A stretch of DNA of 64,000 bases from an uncultured Cetobacterium sp. (GCF_945952365.1 NZ_CAMFHX010000008.1:1-64000); one strand, 5' to 3'; positions 29,059 to 38,584 are shown, counted from the stretch's first letter. Notes: generated by a model not told the origin, from the letters alone. Program-made: numbers and translations.

Positions 29059-30049
29059 TTCTTCCCCCTTGTAGCTCAGGTACATTTATCACACCTTCGT
29101 AAGCTAAACATCTAACTTTATGTCCATTGTCATCTGAAGTTCTAGGACTTCTCTTCGAGCACTCATCTTGTGCATGAGGACATCTTGGATGGAATCTACA
29201 TCCTGTTGGTAAATTCGTTGGATCAGGCATCAATCCTTTTATTGGTCTTAATCTAGTTACCTCTTCATCTAAATTAGGTATTGAATCAAATAACCCATGA
29301 GTATATGGATGTTTTGGGTTTTCAAATATCTCATATAAAGTTCCAGATTCTACAATCTCTCCGGCATACATTATCGCTACTTTATCACACACTTGAGCAA
29401 CTACCCCTAAATCATGAGTTATTAGAATCATTGAAGTTTTCAATTTCTCTTTTAAATCATTCATCAGGTCTAACACTTGAGCTTGGATTGTAACATCTAA
29501 AGCAGTAGTCGGCTCATCCGCTATTAAAAGTTTTGGATTACATGCTAACGCAATCGCGATTACAACCCTTTGCTTCATTCCACCAGAAAATTGGTGTGGA
29601 TAATCATTCAATCTATTCCCTGGAATTCCAACTAATTCTAACATTTCACTTGCTTTTTCCATTGCATCTTTTAACGATAATTTTTCATGTATTTGAATAA
29701 CCTCAGCTATCTGATCTCCAACAGTTAAAACTGGATTTAAAGATGTCATTGGATCTTGGAAAATCATACTTATCTGTCTTCCTCTGATAGCTCTCATATC
29801 CTCTTCAGAAACTGTAAGTAGATTTCTTCCTTGGAAGAAAATCTCTCCTGATAAAATTTTTCCAGGTGGATTTGGAACCAGTCTCATTATTCCTAGTGCT
29901 GTTGTACTTTTTCCAGCTCCAGTTTCTCCAACTAATCCTAATGTTTCTCCTTCGTTTAATTCAATCTCTAAATCTGTAACCGCTAAAACTTTCTCGTCAT
30001 TTGTTTCATAGTTTATAGATAAATTTTTTATATTTAGTAATTTTTCCAT
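29048..30049 (-). CDS. dppD: Oligo/dipeptide ABC transporter ATP-binding protein (DppD/OppD)
   Basis: 333 aa from the ATG at 30049 ([10 protein letters not shown]), which lies 9 bases after the SD GGGGGAG. The longer open frame up to 30181 runs into dppC and is rejected. Walker [31 protein letters not shown], signature [15 protein letters not shown], Walker [15 protein letters not shown], and the tail [15 protein letters not shown]. ATPase subunit of the peptide importer, encoded right after dppC. Confidence 0.94.
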   Translation of the reverse strand: MEKLLNIKNLSINYETNDEKVLAVTDLEIELNEGETLGLVGETGAGKSTTALGIMRLVPNPPGKILSGEIFFQGRNLLTVSEEDMRAIRGRQISMIFQDPMTSLNPVLTVGDQIAEVIQIHEKLSLKDAMEKASEMLELVGIPGNRLNDYPHQFSGGMKQRVVIAIALACNPKLLIADEPTTALDVTIQAQVLDLMNDLKEKLKTSMILITHDLGVVAQVCDKVAIMYAGEIVESGTLYEIFENPKHPYTHGLFDSIPNLDEEVTRLRPIKGLMPDPTNLPTGCRFHPRCPHAQDECSKRSPRTSDDNGHKVRCLAYEGVINVPELQGGRNGR

Positions 30050-30072
30050 TACGTTCATCTCCCCCACTGTAA

Positions 30073-30957
30073 TTATTGTTTTAATCTTGGATCTAATGCA
30101 TCTCTCAGTCCATCTCCTAAAAGGTTTAGAGATAGGATTGTTATCATTATTGATACTCCTGGGAATGTAGTTACCCACCATGCATATCTTAGGTATTGTC
30201 TACCTCCTGATAACATAGAACCCCACTCTGGTGCTGGCGGTTGGATTCCTAATCCTATAAAGCTCAATCCTGCTGTTGATAATATTGCATTAGCAACCCC
30301 TAAAGTTCCTTGTACAATTACAGGTGCTAAAGAGTTTGGAATAATATGTCTAAATATTATTCTTGCGTCACTCGCTCCAATAGCTCTTGCTGCTTCGATA
30401 AACTCCTGATCTCTTATTGATAAAACAGATGCTCTTACTATTCTAGCATATCTTGGTATCGAAGAGATACTTACAGCTATCATTAAATTTAATAAATTTG
30501 GTCCTAACGCTGATACAATCGCAATTGCTAAAAGTATACTTGGCACAGCTAAGAAGATATCCATTACTCTCATTATAATATTATCTAATTTTCCACCGTA
30601 GTATCCTGCAATAGCTCCTAAGAAACCTCCAATAACTATTGCTATTCCAACTGCTAATATTCCAACTTTCAGCGATACTCTTGCACCATGAACTAATCTA
30701 GCAAAAATATCTCTACCAAACTCATCCGTTCCTAGCCAGTGAGCTGATGAAGGTGGTTTCAATCTCATTCTTAAATTTTGTTTTATAACAACCTGATCGT
30801 AATTTGCTATTTGATCTGCAAACAGTGCTAATAAAACTATTATAACTAATATAACTAAACCAAATAAAGCCATTTTATTTCTTTTTAAATTTTTCCATAA
30901 CTCAGCCCATTGACTTCTTTTTTTCCCAACATTTTCATTTTTTGTAGTAGTATCCAC
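30073..30957 (-). CDS. dppC: Oligo/dipeptide ABC transporter permease (DppC/OppC)
   Basis: 294 aa from the GTG at 30957, spaced 5 bases from the SD AGGGGTGA. The GTG three codons further upstream lies inside that SD. Short N-terminal OppC-type segment, then LGTDEFGRDIFARLVHGARVSL and about six TM segments. The ATPase-docking EAA loop is EAARAIGASDARIIFRHIIPNS. Forms the channel with DppB. Confidence 0.94.
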   Translation of the reverse strand: MDTTTKNENVGKKRSQWAELWKNLKRNKMALFGLVILVIIVLLALFADQIANYDQVVIKQNLRMRLKPPSSAHWLGTDEFGRDIFARLVHGARVSLKVGILAVGIAIVIGGFLGAIAGYYGGKLDNIIMRVMDIFLAVPSILLAIAIVSALGPNLLNLMIAVSISSIPRYARIVRASVLSIRDQEFIEAARAIGASDARIIFRHIIPNSLAPVIVQGTLGVANAILSTAGLSFIGLGIQPPAPEWGSMLSGGRQYLRYAWWVTTFPGVSIMITILSLNLLGDGLRDALDPRLKQ

Positions 30958-30970
30958 TTTATTCACCCCT

Positions 30971-31897
30971 CTATTTGTATTGCGATTTTATTCTTGGGTC
31001 TACATAAGCATAAAGTATATCAACGGCTAAGTTTACTATACTAAATGTTACTGCCAAGAATATTACCGATGCTAAAACTGTCGGTGTATCTTTTTGTCTG
31101 ATGGCATCAACCATCATTCTTCCTACACCAGGCCATGAATAAACTGATTCTGTTAATACAGCTCCCCCTAAAAGACCTCCAAATTGTAATCCAACTACTG
31201 TTATAACTGGTATTAAAGCATTTTTTAAAGCATGCTTATTTACTACAACTTTTTCTGCTACTCCTTTAGCTCTTGCTGTTCTAATATAATCTTGTCTTAT
31301 AACTTCTAACATAGAAGAACGAGTCATACGAGTAATTATGGCTGCTGATCCAACTCCTAATGTCAATGATGGTAAAATCAAACTCTTCAATCCATCAAAT
31401 CCACCCGAAGGTAACCATCTTAAATTTACAGAGAATGTTAAGATTAACATTAATCCTAACCAGAATACTGGCATTGAAACCCCTAAAAGGGCTCCTATCA
31501 TACTCACGCTATCTATTAATGTATACTGTCTTGTTGCTGAAATTATCCCTAAAGGAATCCCAATGCAGACAGCTATAATTATTCCTAAAACTGCTAATAT
31601 TAGTGTATTTGGGAATCTCGAGAATATCTCTCCAAACACCTCTCTTCCTGTAGTATAAGACTGTCCAAAGTTTCCTACTACTGCATTTTTAACAAATCTG
31701 ATATATTGAACTATAAATGGATCATTTAATCCCATCTCTGCTCTCAATTGAGCTACAGCTTCTCTAGGAGCACTTTCCCCTAAGATAAGTTGCGCTGGAT
31801 CTCCTGGTGTAAATGACATTATTGTAAATACTAGAAACGATACTCCTAACAATACCGGTATTAGCAACAGTATTCTTTTTAATATGTACTTGTGCAT
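30971..31897 (-). CDS. dppB: Oligo/dipeptide ABC transporter permease (DppB/OppB)
   Basis: 308 aa, inner-membrane permease with about six TM helices. Opens YILKRILLLIPVLLGVSFLVF and contains SFTPGDPAQLILGE. The EAA-type loop is near DYIRTARAKGVAEKVVVNKHALKNAL. Encoded after dppA; a perfect hairpin lies between the two (31925-31954). Confidence 0.94.
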   Translation of the reverse strand: MHKYILKRILLLIPVLLGVSFLVFTIMSFTPGDPAQLILGESAPREAVAQLRAEMGLNDPFIVQYIRFVKNAVVGNFGQSYTTGREVFGEIFSRFPNTLILAVLGIIIAVCIGIPLGIISATRQYTLIDSVSMIGALLGVSMPVFWLGLMLILTFSVNLRWLPSGGFDGLKSLILPSLTLGVGSAAIITRMTRSSMLEVIRQDYIRTARAKGVAEKVVVNKHALKNALIPVITVVGLQFGGLLGGAVLTESVYSWPGVGRMMVDAIRQKDTPTVLASVIFLAVTFSIVNLAVDILYAYVDPRIKSQYK

Positions 31898-31924
31898 GTG
31901 TGTCCCCCTTTATTTGCTTTATAC

Positions 31925-31954
31925 TAGAAAGGAAACCTTTTGGTTTCCTTTCTA
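31925..31954 (-). promoter_or_regulatory. Intercistronic hairpin between dppA and dppB
   Basis: A perfect 13-bp inverted repeat (TAGAAAGGAAACC / GGTTTCCTTTCTA) with a 4-base loop, 15 bases after the dppA stop. No U-run follows on the minus strand (next bases GTATAAAGC), so it looks like an RNA-stabilising or partial-attenuation element rather than a full terminator. Confidence 0.75.
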
Positions 31955-31968
31955 AATTTATTTATATT

Positions 31969-33471
31969 TTATTTTGTCTTATAAGTTCCATAAACTTTAT
32001 GATGTCCTGCTGGATGCATTTGGAATCCTTTTACAGTTTTTTGCTCTCCTACATTTTGTGTAGGATAAACTAATGTTAATACTGGGACATCTTCTTGTAC
32101 GATATCTTGAATTTCATAGTAATAAGCTTTTCTCTCTTCTGGATTAACACTGCTTCTTCCTTTTACTAATAACTCATCCACTTTTGGATTTGAATAGAAC
32201 GATCTATTTCCTGCTCCACCTCTATTTGCAGAGTTAAATAGTGGATCTAAACCATAGTCAGCATCTCCAGTTACAGAAACCCAGCCTAATATATATAAAT
32301 CATGATCTCCTCTTGCAGTTCCATCTAAATATGCTCCCCATTCTAGAGTCTCTATCGTCACATCTATTCCAACTTGCTTCAGTTGATCTTGAGCAATTAC
32401 AGCAATATCTCTTCTCACTGGGTTATCATTTGTCCATAACTTTAATTTTAATCCTTTTTCATAACCAGCTTCTTTTAATAACTCTTTAGCCTTCTCAGGA
32501 TTGTAATCATAAGATTTAGCGTTAGGGTTATATCCAAATACTTTTGGTCCGATAGATGAATTTGCTCTTTCTGCAGCACCTTGATACACTGCATCTACCA
32601 TATCTTGAGTATTAATTGCATAAGCTATAGCTTGTCTTACTCTTTTATCTTTTAATGATTCTTTCTCTACATTAAATCCTATATATGTTGTTGATAGTGA
32701 TGGTTCTTCTATTAATTCAAGACCTGAGTTATCTTTAACCATATTCTTATCTACTGGATCGATATCATATGCTATATCTACTTCTCCTGTTTCAAGTCCT
32801 ATAGTTCTATTTGTTCCTTCAACAATACTTCTAAAAATAACTTTCTCAGTTGGAGCCTTACCTAAATAATATTCTGGATTAACTGTTAAAGTTATTCTAT
32901 CCCCTGCTTGCCAGTTAACAAACTTATAAGGTCCTGTTCCTACTGGACTTTGACCATAACCTGATCCACCTTTTTCAACAGCTTCTTTATTTAAAATTCC
33001 CGCCGCATTATGAGCTAAGTGACTTAATAATGGTCCAAATGGTGTCTCTGTTTTTACTCTTACAGTATAATCATCCACAACTTCTACAGATGAAACCGCT
33101 TTAATTATATGAGCTACTTGAGGTGATGATTTCATTCTATCTAGAGAGAACTTTACATCATTTGCTGTAAACTCATTTCCATTATGAAACTTTACACCTT
33201 TTCTTAATTTAAACTCTGTTGTTGTATCATCTATTTGAGTCCAACTTTCAGCTAAACCTGGAACTATGTTCATATTCATATCTTGCTTCACTAAAGTATC
33301 ATAAATCTGCCCTGAAACCTTTGCTGATGGTGCATCATTTGTTGCATGAATATCCAATGTTTTTGCATCTGCTCCATTTGCAATAATTAAAACGTCTTTG
33401 TTTGCTACTGCATTTAAACTATTTCCTAAAAAGATTGCTAAAGCACTTAATAAAAGTATTTTTTTCTTCAT
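31969..33471 (-). CDS. dppA: Peptide ABC transporter substrate-binding protein (SBP family 5)
   Basis: 500 aa from the ATG at 33471, which has the RBS AGGGGGATAAAA and starts a clear signal peptide (MKKKILLLSALAIFLGNSLNA). The open frame continues 29 codons upstream without an RBS. Family 5 landmarks: TWTQIDDTTTEFKLRKGVKF with HNGNEFTANDVKFSLDRM, and GTGPYKFVNW. No lipobox cysteine follows the signal peptide, so the protein is likely soluble in the periplasm, as expected for a diderm. It captures peptides for DppBCDF; the exact ligand is unknown. Confidence 0.93.
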   Translation of the reverse strand: MKKKILLLSALAIFLGNSLNAVANKDVLIIANGADAKTLDIHATNDAPSAKVSGQIYDTLVKQDMNMNIVPGLAESWTQIDDTTTEFKLRKGVKFHNGNEFTANDVKFSLDRMKSSPQVAHIIKAVSSVEVVDDYTVRVKTETPFGPLLSHLAHNAAGILNKEAVEKGGSGYGQSPVGTGPYKFVNWQAGDRITLTVNPEYYLGKAPTEKVIFRSIVEGTNRTIGLETGEVDIAYDIDPVDKNMVKDNSGLELIEEPSLSTTYIGFNVEKESLKDKRVRQAIAYAINTQDMVDAVYQGAAERANSSIGPKVFGYNPNAKSYDYNPEKAKELLKEAGYEKGLKLKLWTNDNPVRRDIAVIAQDQLKQVGIDVTIETLEWGAYLDGTARGDHDLYILGWVSVTGDADYGLDPLFNSANRGGAGNRSFYSNPKVDELLVKGRSSVNPEERKAYYYEIQDIVQEDVPVLTLVYPTQNVGEQKTVKGFQMHPAGHHKVYGTYKTK

Positions 33472-33534
33472 TTTTATCCCCCTATAGTTTTTTTTGTTTA
33501 TTTTCAAGATTTTATTTTTTAATATTCTTAATAA

Positions 33535-33563
33535 AATATAACCTTTTATATCGTACAAATCAA
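33535..33563 (-). promoter_or_regulatory. Promoter of the dpp operon
   Basis: TTGATT (33563-33558), 17-base spacer, TATATT (33540-33535) on the minus strand, about 65 bases before the dppA ATG. Confidence 0.7.
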
Positions 33564-33657
33564 ATTTATTTAATGAATGACTTCCATTGAAAAAATAAAT
33601 TTTTTCAATATTACTAAAAAAAGAAAAAATATTTTTATTTTGTTCTTTTTTTCAGTA

Positions 33658-33686
33658 TTGATTTATTTAATTACACCTGTTATAAT
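33658..33686 (+). promoter_or_regulatory. Promoter of the DUF2147 gene
   Basis: TTGATT (33658-33663), 17-base spacer, TATAAT (33681-33686), 28 bases before the ATG. The stretch between this and the dpp promoter is AT-rich with no other feature seen. Confidence 0.8.
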
Positions 33687-33713
33687 ATAAAAAAATATTT
33701 TGGAGGATTTATA

Positions 33714-34175
33714 ATGAAAAAATTATTTTTACTATTAACTTTAGTTTTTAGCTCTTTATCTTTCTCAAAAGAAGAGGATATCTCTGGAAGATGGATTACT
33801 GAGAAAGCTAAAAATGGAAACCAGATAATCGTTGAATTCTATAAGGTAGAAAATAAGTACTTTGGAAAAATTAATGAGCTAACTATCCCTACATATGAGA
33901 AAGGTCATAAATTAGAAGGACAAATAAAAGTAGATTTAGCCAATTCAGATGAAAACTTAAAATCAAGACCTTTAGTTGGTATAAACTTTGTTAGTGAATT
34001 CACATATAACTCTGAAAAAGATAGGTTTGAAAACGGGTTCATTTACAACCCTGAAAATGGAAAAACATACTACTGCTCAATTTCATTTAAAGATGCTAAT
34101 ACTATTATTGTTAAAGGAAGTTTAGACAAATCTGGTCTAATCGGATCAAAACAAACTTGGACAAAACTTAAATAA
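33714..34175 (+). CDS. DUF2147 family exported protein
   Basis: 153 aa with signal peptide MKKLFLLLTLVFSSLSFS. The mature part opens DISGRWITEKAKNGNQIIVEFYKVENKYFGKI and contains FENGFIYNPENGKTYYCSIS and KGSLDKSGLIGSKQTW, matching the DUF2147 pattern (a small lipocalin-like beta-barrel domain of unknown ligand). Likely periplasmic. RBS TTGGAGGATTTAT. Monocistronic with its own promoter and terminator; divergent from dpp and convergent with adhE. Confidence 0.8.
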   Translation: MKKLFLLLTLVFSSLSFSKEEDISGRWITEKAKNGNQIIVEFYKVENKYFGKINELTIPTYEKGHKLEGQIKVDLANSDENLKSRPLVGINFVSEFTYNSEKDRFENGFIYNPENGKTYYCSISFKDANTIIVKGSLDKSGLIGSKQTWTKLK

Positions 34176-34190
34176 ACTTTATTATAAGTA

Positions 34191-34216
34191 AAACCTCCTA
34201 ATTTCTTAGGAGGTTT
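34191..34216. terminator. Terminator between the DUF2147 gene and adhE
   Basis: Perfect 11-bp stem AAACCTCCTAA / TTAGGAGGTTT with loop TTTC, followed by T residues on the plus strand. It may also slow transcription from the adhE side. Confidence 0.85.
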
Positions 34217-34257
34217 TTACTTTTTATACGACTAAATTTAATTAAGGTGGCTAATTT

Positions 34258-36882
34258 TTATTTGGCTTTTTTTTCAGTTTTTTCTACAGATTTTTTTTGC
34301 ATAGCTACATACTTTTCTGCTCCGTAGTAAGCTCTTAAGTACATCTCTCTTAAATCGCTCATTAATGGATATCTTGGGTTCGCACCAGTACATTGGTCAT
34401 CAAACGCATCGTCTACCATTGTATCTAATTTAGATAAGAACTCTTGCTCAGAAATTCCGTACTCAGCTATAGTAGCTTTTATTCCAATCTCAGCTTTTAA
34501 CTCAGATATTTTCTTTCTGAATAATTTTACTTTTTCTTCAGGAGTTTCATTTCCTTTTGTTAGCTCTAAGTAATCTGCTAATTTAGCATAACGCTCTTTT
34601 GCATTTGGATACTTGTATTGAGCAAATCCTGCCATTTTGAAAGGCTTATCAGTTGCATTGAATCTTATTACTTCATCAAGTAATAATGCATTTGCTGTTC
34701 CATGTGGTAAGTGGAAAGCTGCTCCTAATTTATGAGCCATTGAGTGACATATTCCTAAGAATGCATTCGAGAATGCCATTCCAGCCATACAAGATGCATT
34801 TGCCATCTTCTCTTTAGCTTTTACTGCTGTCGCTCCTCCTTTTACAGACTCTGGAAGGTATTTAAGTGTTAATCTTGTAGCTTCTAATGCTAATGGATTA
34901 GTAAACTCTGATGCTAATACTGATACATATGCTTCTACAGCATGTGTTACAACGTCTATTCCTGATGCTGCTGTTAATCCAGCTGGCATTGATAACATTA
35001 ATTGTGGATCTACTATTGCTACGTTTGGTGTAATTTCGTAGTCAGCTAAAGGATATTTAACTCCTGTAGCATCATCAGTTATAACTGCGAATGGAGTTAC
35101 TTCTGATCCTGTTCCTGCTGAAGTTGCTACTGCCCAGAACTCAGCTTTTTCTCCCATCTTAGGGAATTTAACTATTCTCTTTCTAATATCCATGAATGTC
35201 ATAGCTAAATCTTTGAAGTTTACAGTTGGATGCTCATACATAACCCACATGATTTTAGCAGCGTCCATTGCTGATCCTCCACCAAGAGCTATAACTACAT
35301 CTGGATTATAACTTCTCATTAACTCTGCACCTTTTTCTACTACACTTAAAGTTGGATCCGCTTCAACATCAGAGAACACTCTGTAGTCTACTCCGATACA
35401 ATCTAAAACAGATGTTATGTGATCTGTATATCCTAATTTTGCTAATTGATTATCTGTTACGATAACAGCTTTCTTCTTTCCTTTTAACTCTTCTAAAGCT
35501 ACTGGAAGAGATCCGAATTTGAAGTAAACTCTCTCAGGGATTCTGAACCAAAGCATATTTTCTCTCCTTTTAGCAACAGTCTTTATATTGATTAAATGCT
35601 TAACTCCAACGTTTTCAGAAACAGCGTTTCCTCCCCACGATCCACATCCTAATGTTAATGAAGGTGCTAATTTGAAGTTAAATACATCTCCGATTGCTCC
35701 TTGAGCTGCTGGCATGTTGATTAATGTTCTACCAGTTTTCATTGTTTGTCCGAATAAATCGATTTTATCTTTAGCAACTAATTCATCTGCGTATAGAACT
35801 GAAGTATGTCCCATTCCTCCTAACTCGATTAATCTGTCAGCTTTCTTTAAAGCATCTTCGAAGTTAGTAGCTTTATACATTGCTAATACTGGAGATAACT
35901 TTTCGTGAGAGAATGATTCTTCTAACTCTACTGATTCAACTTCTCCGATTATTATTTTTGTATTTTCAGGAACGTTAACTCCTGCCATTTTAGCTATTTT
36001 ATATGCTGATTGTCCTACGATATCTCCATTTAAGTGTCCATCGATAACTATTGTTTTTCTTACTTTATCTACTTCTTCACCTTTTAAGATGTAAGCGTTT
36101 CTTGCTGCGAACTCCTCTTTTACTTTATCATAGATTGATGCTGGGATGATTACTGCTTGCTCAGACGCACAGATAACTCCGTTATCAAATGTCTTAGATA
36201 ATAAGATTGAGTTTACTGCCATTTTTATATGAGCAGTTTCATCGATAATTACTGGTGTATTTCCAGCTCCTACTCCAATTGCAGGTGTTCCTGACGAGTA
36301 AGCAGCTTTAACCATTCCTGGTCCTCCAGTTGCTAAGATCAGATCTGCCATCTTCATTAAATCATTTGAAGCTTGAACTGAAGGCTCAGCTATCCATCCA
36401 ATTATATCTTTTGGAGCTCCAGCTTTTACCGCTGCTTCTAAAACTATTCTAGCAGCTTCTATAGTTGCATTTTTTGCTCTTGGGTGTGGAGAAAAAATGA
36501 TTGCATTTCTTGTTTTTAAAGCTAATAAAGCTTTGAATATTGCTGTTGATGTTGGGTTAGTTGTTGGAACGATTCCTGCAATAACTCCAATTGGCTCTGC
36601 AATTTTTTGGATTCCATAAGATAAATCCTCTTCTACTACTCCACAAGTTCTAACATCTTTATATGCATTATATATATATTCAGAAGCAAAATGGTTCTTT
36701 ATAACTTTATCTTCAACAATTCCCATTCCAGTTTCTTCTACTGCCATTTTAGCTAATTTTATTCTAGCGTTGTTTGCAGCTAATGAAGCTTCTCTAAAAA
36801 TTTCATCTACTTTTTCTTGTGTGAATTTCGCATACTCTTTTTGAGCTAATCTTACTTTTTCTATTGTATTTATTAGTGTCAT
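34258..36882 (-). CDS. adhE: Bifunctional acetaldehyde-CoA/alcohol dehydrogenase
   Basis: 874 aa, full-length AdhE. It reduces acetyl-CoA to acetaldehyde and then ethanol, regenerating NAD+ in fermentation. N-terminal aldehyde dehydrogenase half with VPTTNPTSTAIFKALLAL, GAGNTPVIID and the catalytic Cys in FDNGVICASEQAV. C-terminal iron-dependent alcohol dehydrogenase half with ALGGGSAMDAAKIMW and metal-binding histidines in FLGICHSMAHKLGAAFH and LPHGTANALLL. Family members assemble into spirosomes. RBS AAAGGAGTGATGGTTT. Strong codon bias suggests high expression. Monocistronic; its upstream region has repeated ATGGTT units (36981-37018). Confidence 0.98.
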   Translation of the reverse strand: MTLINTIEKVRLAQKEYAKFTQEKVDEIFREASLAANNARIKLAKMAVEETGMGIVEDKVIKNHFASEYIYNAYKDVRTCGVVEEDLSYGIQKIAEPIGVIAGIVPTTNPTSTAIFKALLALKTRNAIIFSPHPRAKNATIEAARIVLEAAVKAGAPKDIIGWIAEPSVQASNDLMKMADLILATGGPGMVKAAYSSGTPAIGVGAGNTPVIIDETAHIKMAVNSILLSKTFDNGVICASEQAVIIPASIYDKVKEEFAARNAYILKGEEVDKVRKTIVIDGHLNGDIVGQSAYKIAKMAGVNVPENTKIIIGEVESVELEESFSHEKLSPVLAMYKATNFEDALKKADRLIELGGMGHTSVLYADELVAKDKIDLFGQTMKTGRTLINMPAAQGAIGDVFNFKLAPSLTLGCGSWGGNAVSENVGVKHLINIKTVAKRRENMLWFRIPERVYFKFGSLPVALEELKGKKKAVIVTDNQLAKLGYTDHITSVLDCIGVDYRVFSDVEADPTLSVVEKGAELMRSYNPDVVIALGGGSAMDAAKIMWVMYEHPTVNFKDLAMTFMDIRKRIVKFPKMGEKAEFWAVATSAGTGSEVTPFAVITDDATGVKYPLADYEITPNVAIVDPQLMLSMPAGLTAASGIDVVTHAVEAYVSVLASEFTNPLALEATRLTLKYLPESVKGGATAVKAKEKMANASCMAGMAFSNAFLGICHSMAHKLGAAFHLPHGTANALLLDEVIRFNATDKPFKMAGFAQYKYPNAKERYAKLADYLELTKGNETPEEKVKLFRKKISELKAEIGIKATIAEYGISEQEFLSKLDTMVDDAFDDQCTGANPRYPLMSDLREMYLRAYYGAEKYVAMQKKSVEKTEKKAK

Positions 36883-36980
36883 AAACCATCACTCCTTTGT
36901 GAATTTTTATTTTATAATGCTAGTATACTTGTGTTTTAGTGTTTTTAAAAATATTTTTTTGCCTACTTTTCAAATTTTTA

Positions 36981-37018
36981 ACCATCATTTTTTAACCATT
37001 TTGCAATTGTCAAACCAT
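36981..37018 (-). repeat. Three ATGGTT direct repeats upstream of adhE
   Basis: On the minus strand ATGGTT occurs three times (37018-37013, 36999-36994 and 36985-36980); the two promoter-proximal copies extend to ATGGTTAAAAA. Start-to-start spacing is 19 and 14 bases. The distal copy overlaps a TTGACA (37014-37009). A TATACT (36927-36922) nearer the gene is a possible -10. These may be sites for a redox or carbon regulator; none is identified. Confidence 0.45.
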
Positions 37019-37111
37019 GATTCAACTTTTTTTTATTTATATTAGCTTTTTTTATTTTTTTGGAGTATATTATATTAAGCTTTGATTTTTCTAGGAAGGA
37101 GTATATCTAAA

Positions 37112-38581
37112 ATGAAAGAAAACTATTTAAAAAATGTATGTTTAAAAGAATTGAATCTTTCTGATAATTTTGAAAATCTTCTAATTTCTAATCTAAATTT
37201 TGAGCAATTAATTGCCGTAAAAAATTTAAATGGGAATTTTTTAGTCCTTGCTGGTGCAGGTTCTGGTAAAACTAGAGTTATTATTTACAGAGCACTTTTG
37301 TTACTTAAATTACAAATTCCACCCAAAAATATTTTAATTCTAACATTTACAAGAAAAGCTATCAATGAAATTAAAGAGAGAATCCAAGCTTTTATTCCTG
37401 ATTCAAATATAAACATTGAAACTTTTCATTCATTAGCCTATAGATCACTAAAAAAATATACTCAAAATAAAAATTTTCAGATTTTAAATTCTGATAACGC
37501 ACTCGAATTTGCTAACTCCTCTACTTATTATGCTCAGATTTCAAAATTTTTAACTAAAGATGAAATTATAAAATGTACTACTTCTATAAAAGATAGGTAT
37601 ACCAAATCTATTTTTTTCAAAAACTTAAATAAAACTTCTAAAAATATTTTATTAAATTTTTTTAATGATATAAACCTTCGAAAAAAACAAACAAATTTCT
37701 ACACTTTTGATGACCTACTAAACGAATTCTATAAATATCTTCATTTAAATATAATACCTACAGACTTTAAATATATTATGATTGATGAATATCAAGATAC
37801 TGATAATATACAAATCGAAATTTTAAAGATACTTTCAAAAAATAGCTTTATTATGGCTGTAGGAGATGATTATCAAAGTATATATAGTTTTAAAGGAAGC
37901 TCCACTGCAAATATTCTAAATTTTTCTAATGATTTTAAAGACAGTAAAACTTTTATTCTAAAAGAAAACTATAGATGCTCTAAAAATATTTTGAATCTTT
38001 CTAACGAATTTTCAAAATGTTTACGTTACTCATTTAGAAAAACACTAACAACCCAAAATATCTCTAACTCTTTTCCTATACTCAATATTTTTAAAACCCA
38101 TACTGAAGAGATAAATTTTATAATCTCTAGAATAAAAAATATTTTATCCTCAGATTCTAGTGCAAATATAGTCATTCTTTTTCGAAACTATATTTATATG
38201 GAAAACAGCATCAAGCTTTTCAAGAAAAATAATCTTATTTTTAATATCACTCAAAATCCTTTTCTTGAAAATATTTTTAAAAATTTAGATTTAAATGAAA
38301 GTAGTCAAATAACTCTATCTACAATACATAGTTCAAAAGGATTGGAATGGGACTATGTATTTATTCCTCTTCTTTTAGATGGAATCATTCCAACTTCTAT
38401 TGGAACAGATATTAATATAGAAGAGGAAAAACGATTATTTTATGTTGCTATTACCAGAGCAAAAAAAGAGCTTATACTTACTTATCCTTTAAGTTTTTAT
38501 AACTCATACGGACTTTTCTCTGCTTCCTCTCCTTTTATAGATAATATAGATTCAAATTTTTTCAATATAAAAAGAGGGTAG
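37112..38581 (+). CDS. Compact UvrD/Rep-family (SF1A) helicase lacking the 2B subdomain
   Basis: 489 aa from the ATG at 37112 (SD AGGAAGGAG); a TTG 30 bases upstream opens the same frame without an RBS. All helicase motifs are present: Q-like FEQLIAVK, I AGAGSGKT (~48-55), Ia LTFTRKA, II IMIDEYQDTD (~222-231), III GDDYQSIYSFKGS (~251-263), IV near ENYRCSKN and LFRNY, V TIHSSKGLEWDYVF (~404-417), VI RLFYVAITRAKKEL (~441-454). UvrD, Rep and PcrA run to about 650-750 aa. Between motif IV (~357) and motif V only about 40 residues remain, so the 2B subdomain (inserted there, ~150 or more residues) is missing. Lysine, asparagine and isoleucine content is high even for this genome. Role in repair or replication is likely but not specific. 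Confidence 0.87.
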   Translation: MKENYLKNVCLKELNLSDNFENLLISNLNFEQLIAVKNLNGNFLVLAGAGSGKTRVIIYRALLLLKLQIPPKNILILTFTRKAINEIKERIQAFIPDSNINIETFHSLAYRSLKKYTQNKNFQILNSDNALEFANSSTYYAQISKFLTKDEIIKCTTSIKDRYTKSIFFKNLNKTSKNILLNFFNDINLRKKQTNFYTFDDLLNEFYKYLHLNIIPTDFKYIMIDEYQDTDNIQIEILKILSKNSFIMAVGDDYQSIYSFKGSSTANILNFSNDFKDSKTFILKENYRCSKNILNLSNEFSKCLRYSFRKTLTTQNISNSFPILNIFKTHTEEINFIISRIKNILSSDSSANIVILFRNYIYMENSIKLFKKNNLIFNITQNPFLENIFKNLDLNESSQITLSTIHSSKGLEWDYVFIPLLLDGIIPTSIGTDINIEEEKRLFYVAITRAKKELILTYPLSFYNSYGLFSASSPFIDNIDSNFFNIKRG

Positions 38582-38584
38582 TAA

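Noticed and set aside
30049-30181. Long N-terminal extension of dppD overlapping dppC
   Set aside because: It has no homology-like features, no RBS, and runs through dppC coding sequence; the ATG at 30049 has a good SD.
36883-37111. Rex operator upstream of adhE
   Set aside because: No TTGTTA-N5-TAACAA-like palindrome; only repeated ATGGTT blocks.
37082-37112. Earlier TTG start of the UvrD-like gene
   Set aside because: No Shine-Dalgarno sequence before it, whereas the ATG at 37112 has AGGAAGGAG at workable spacing.
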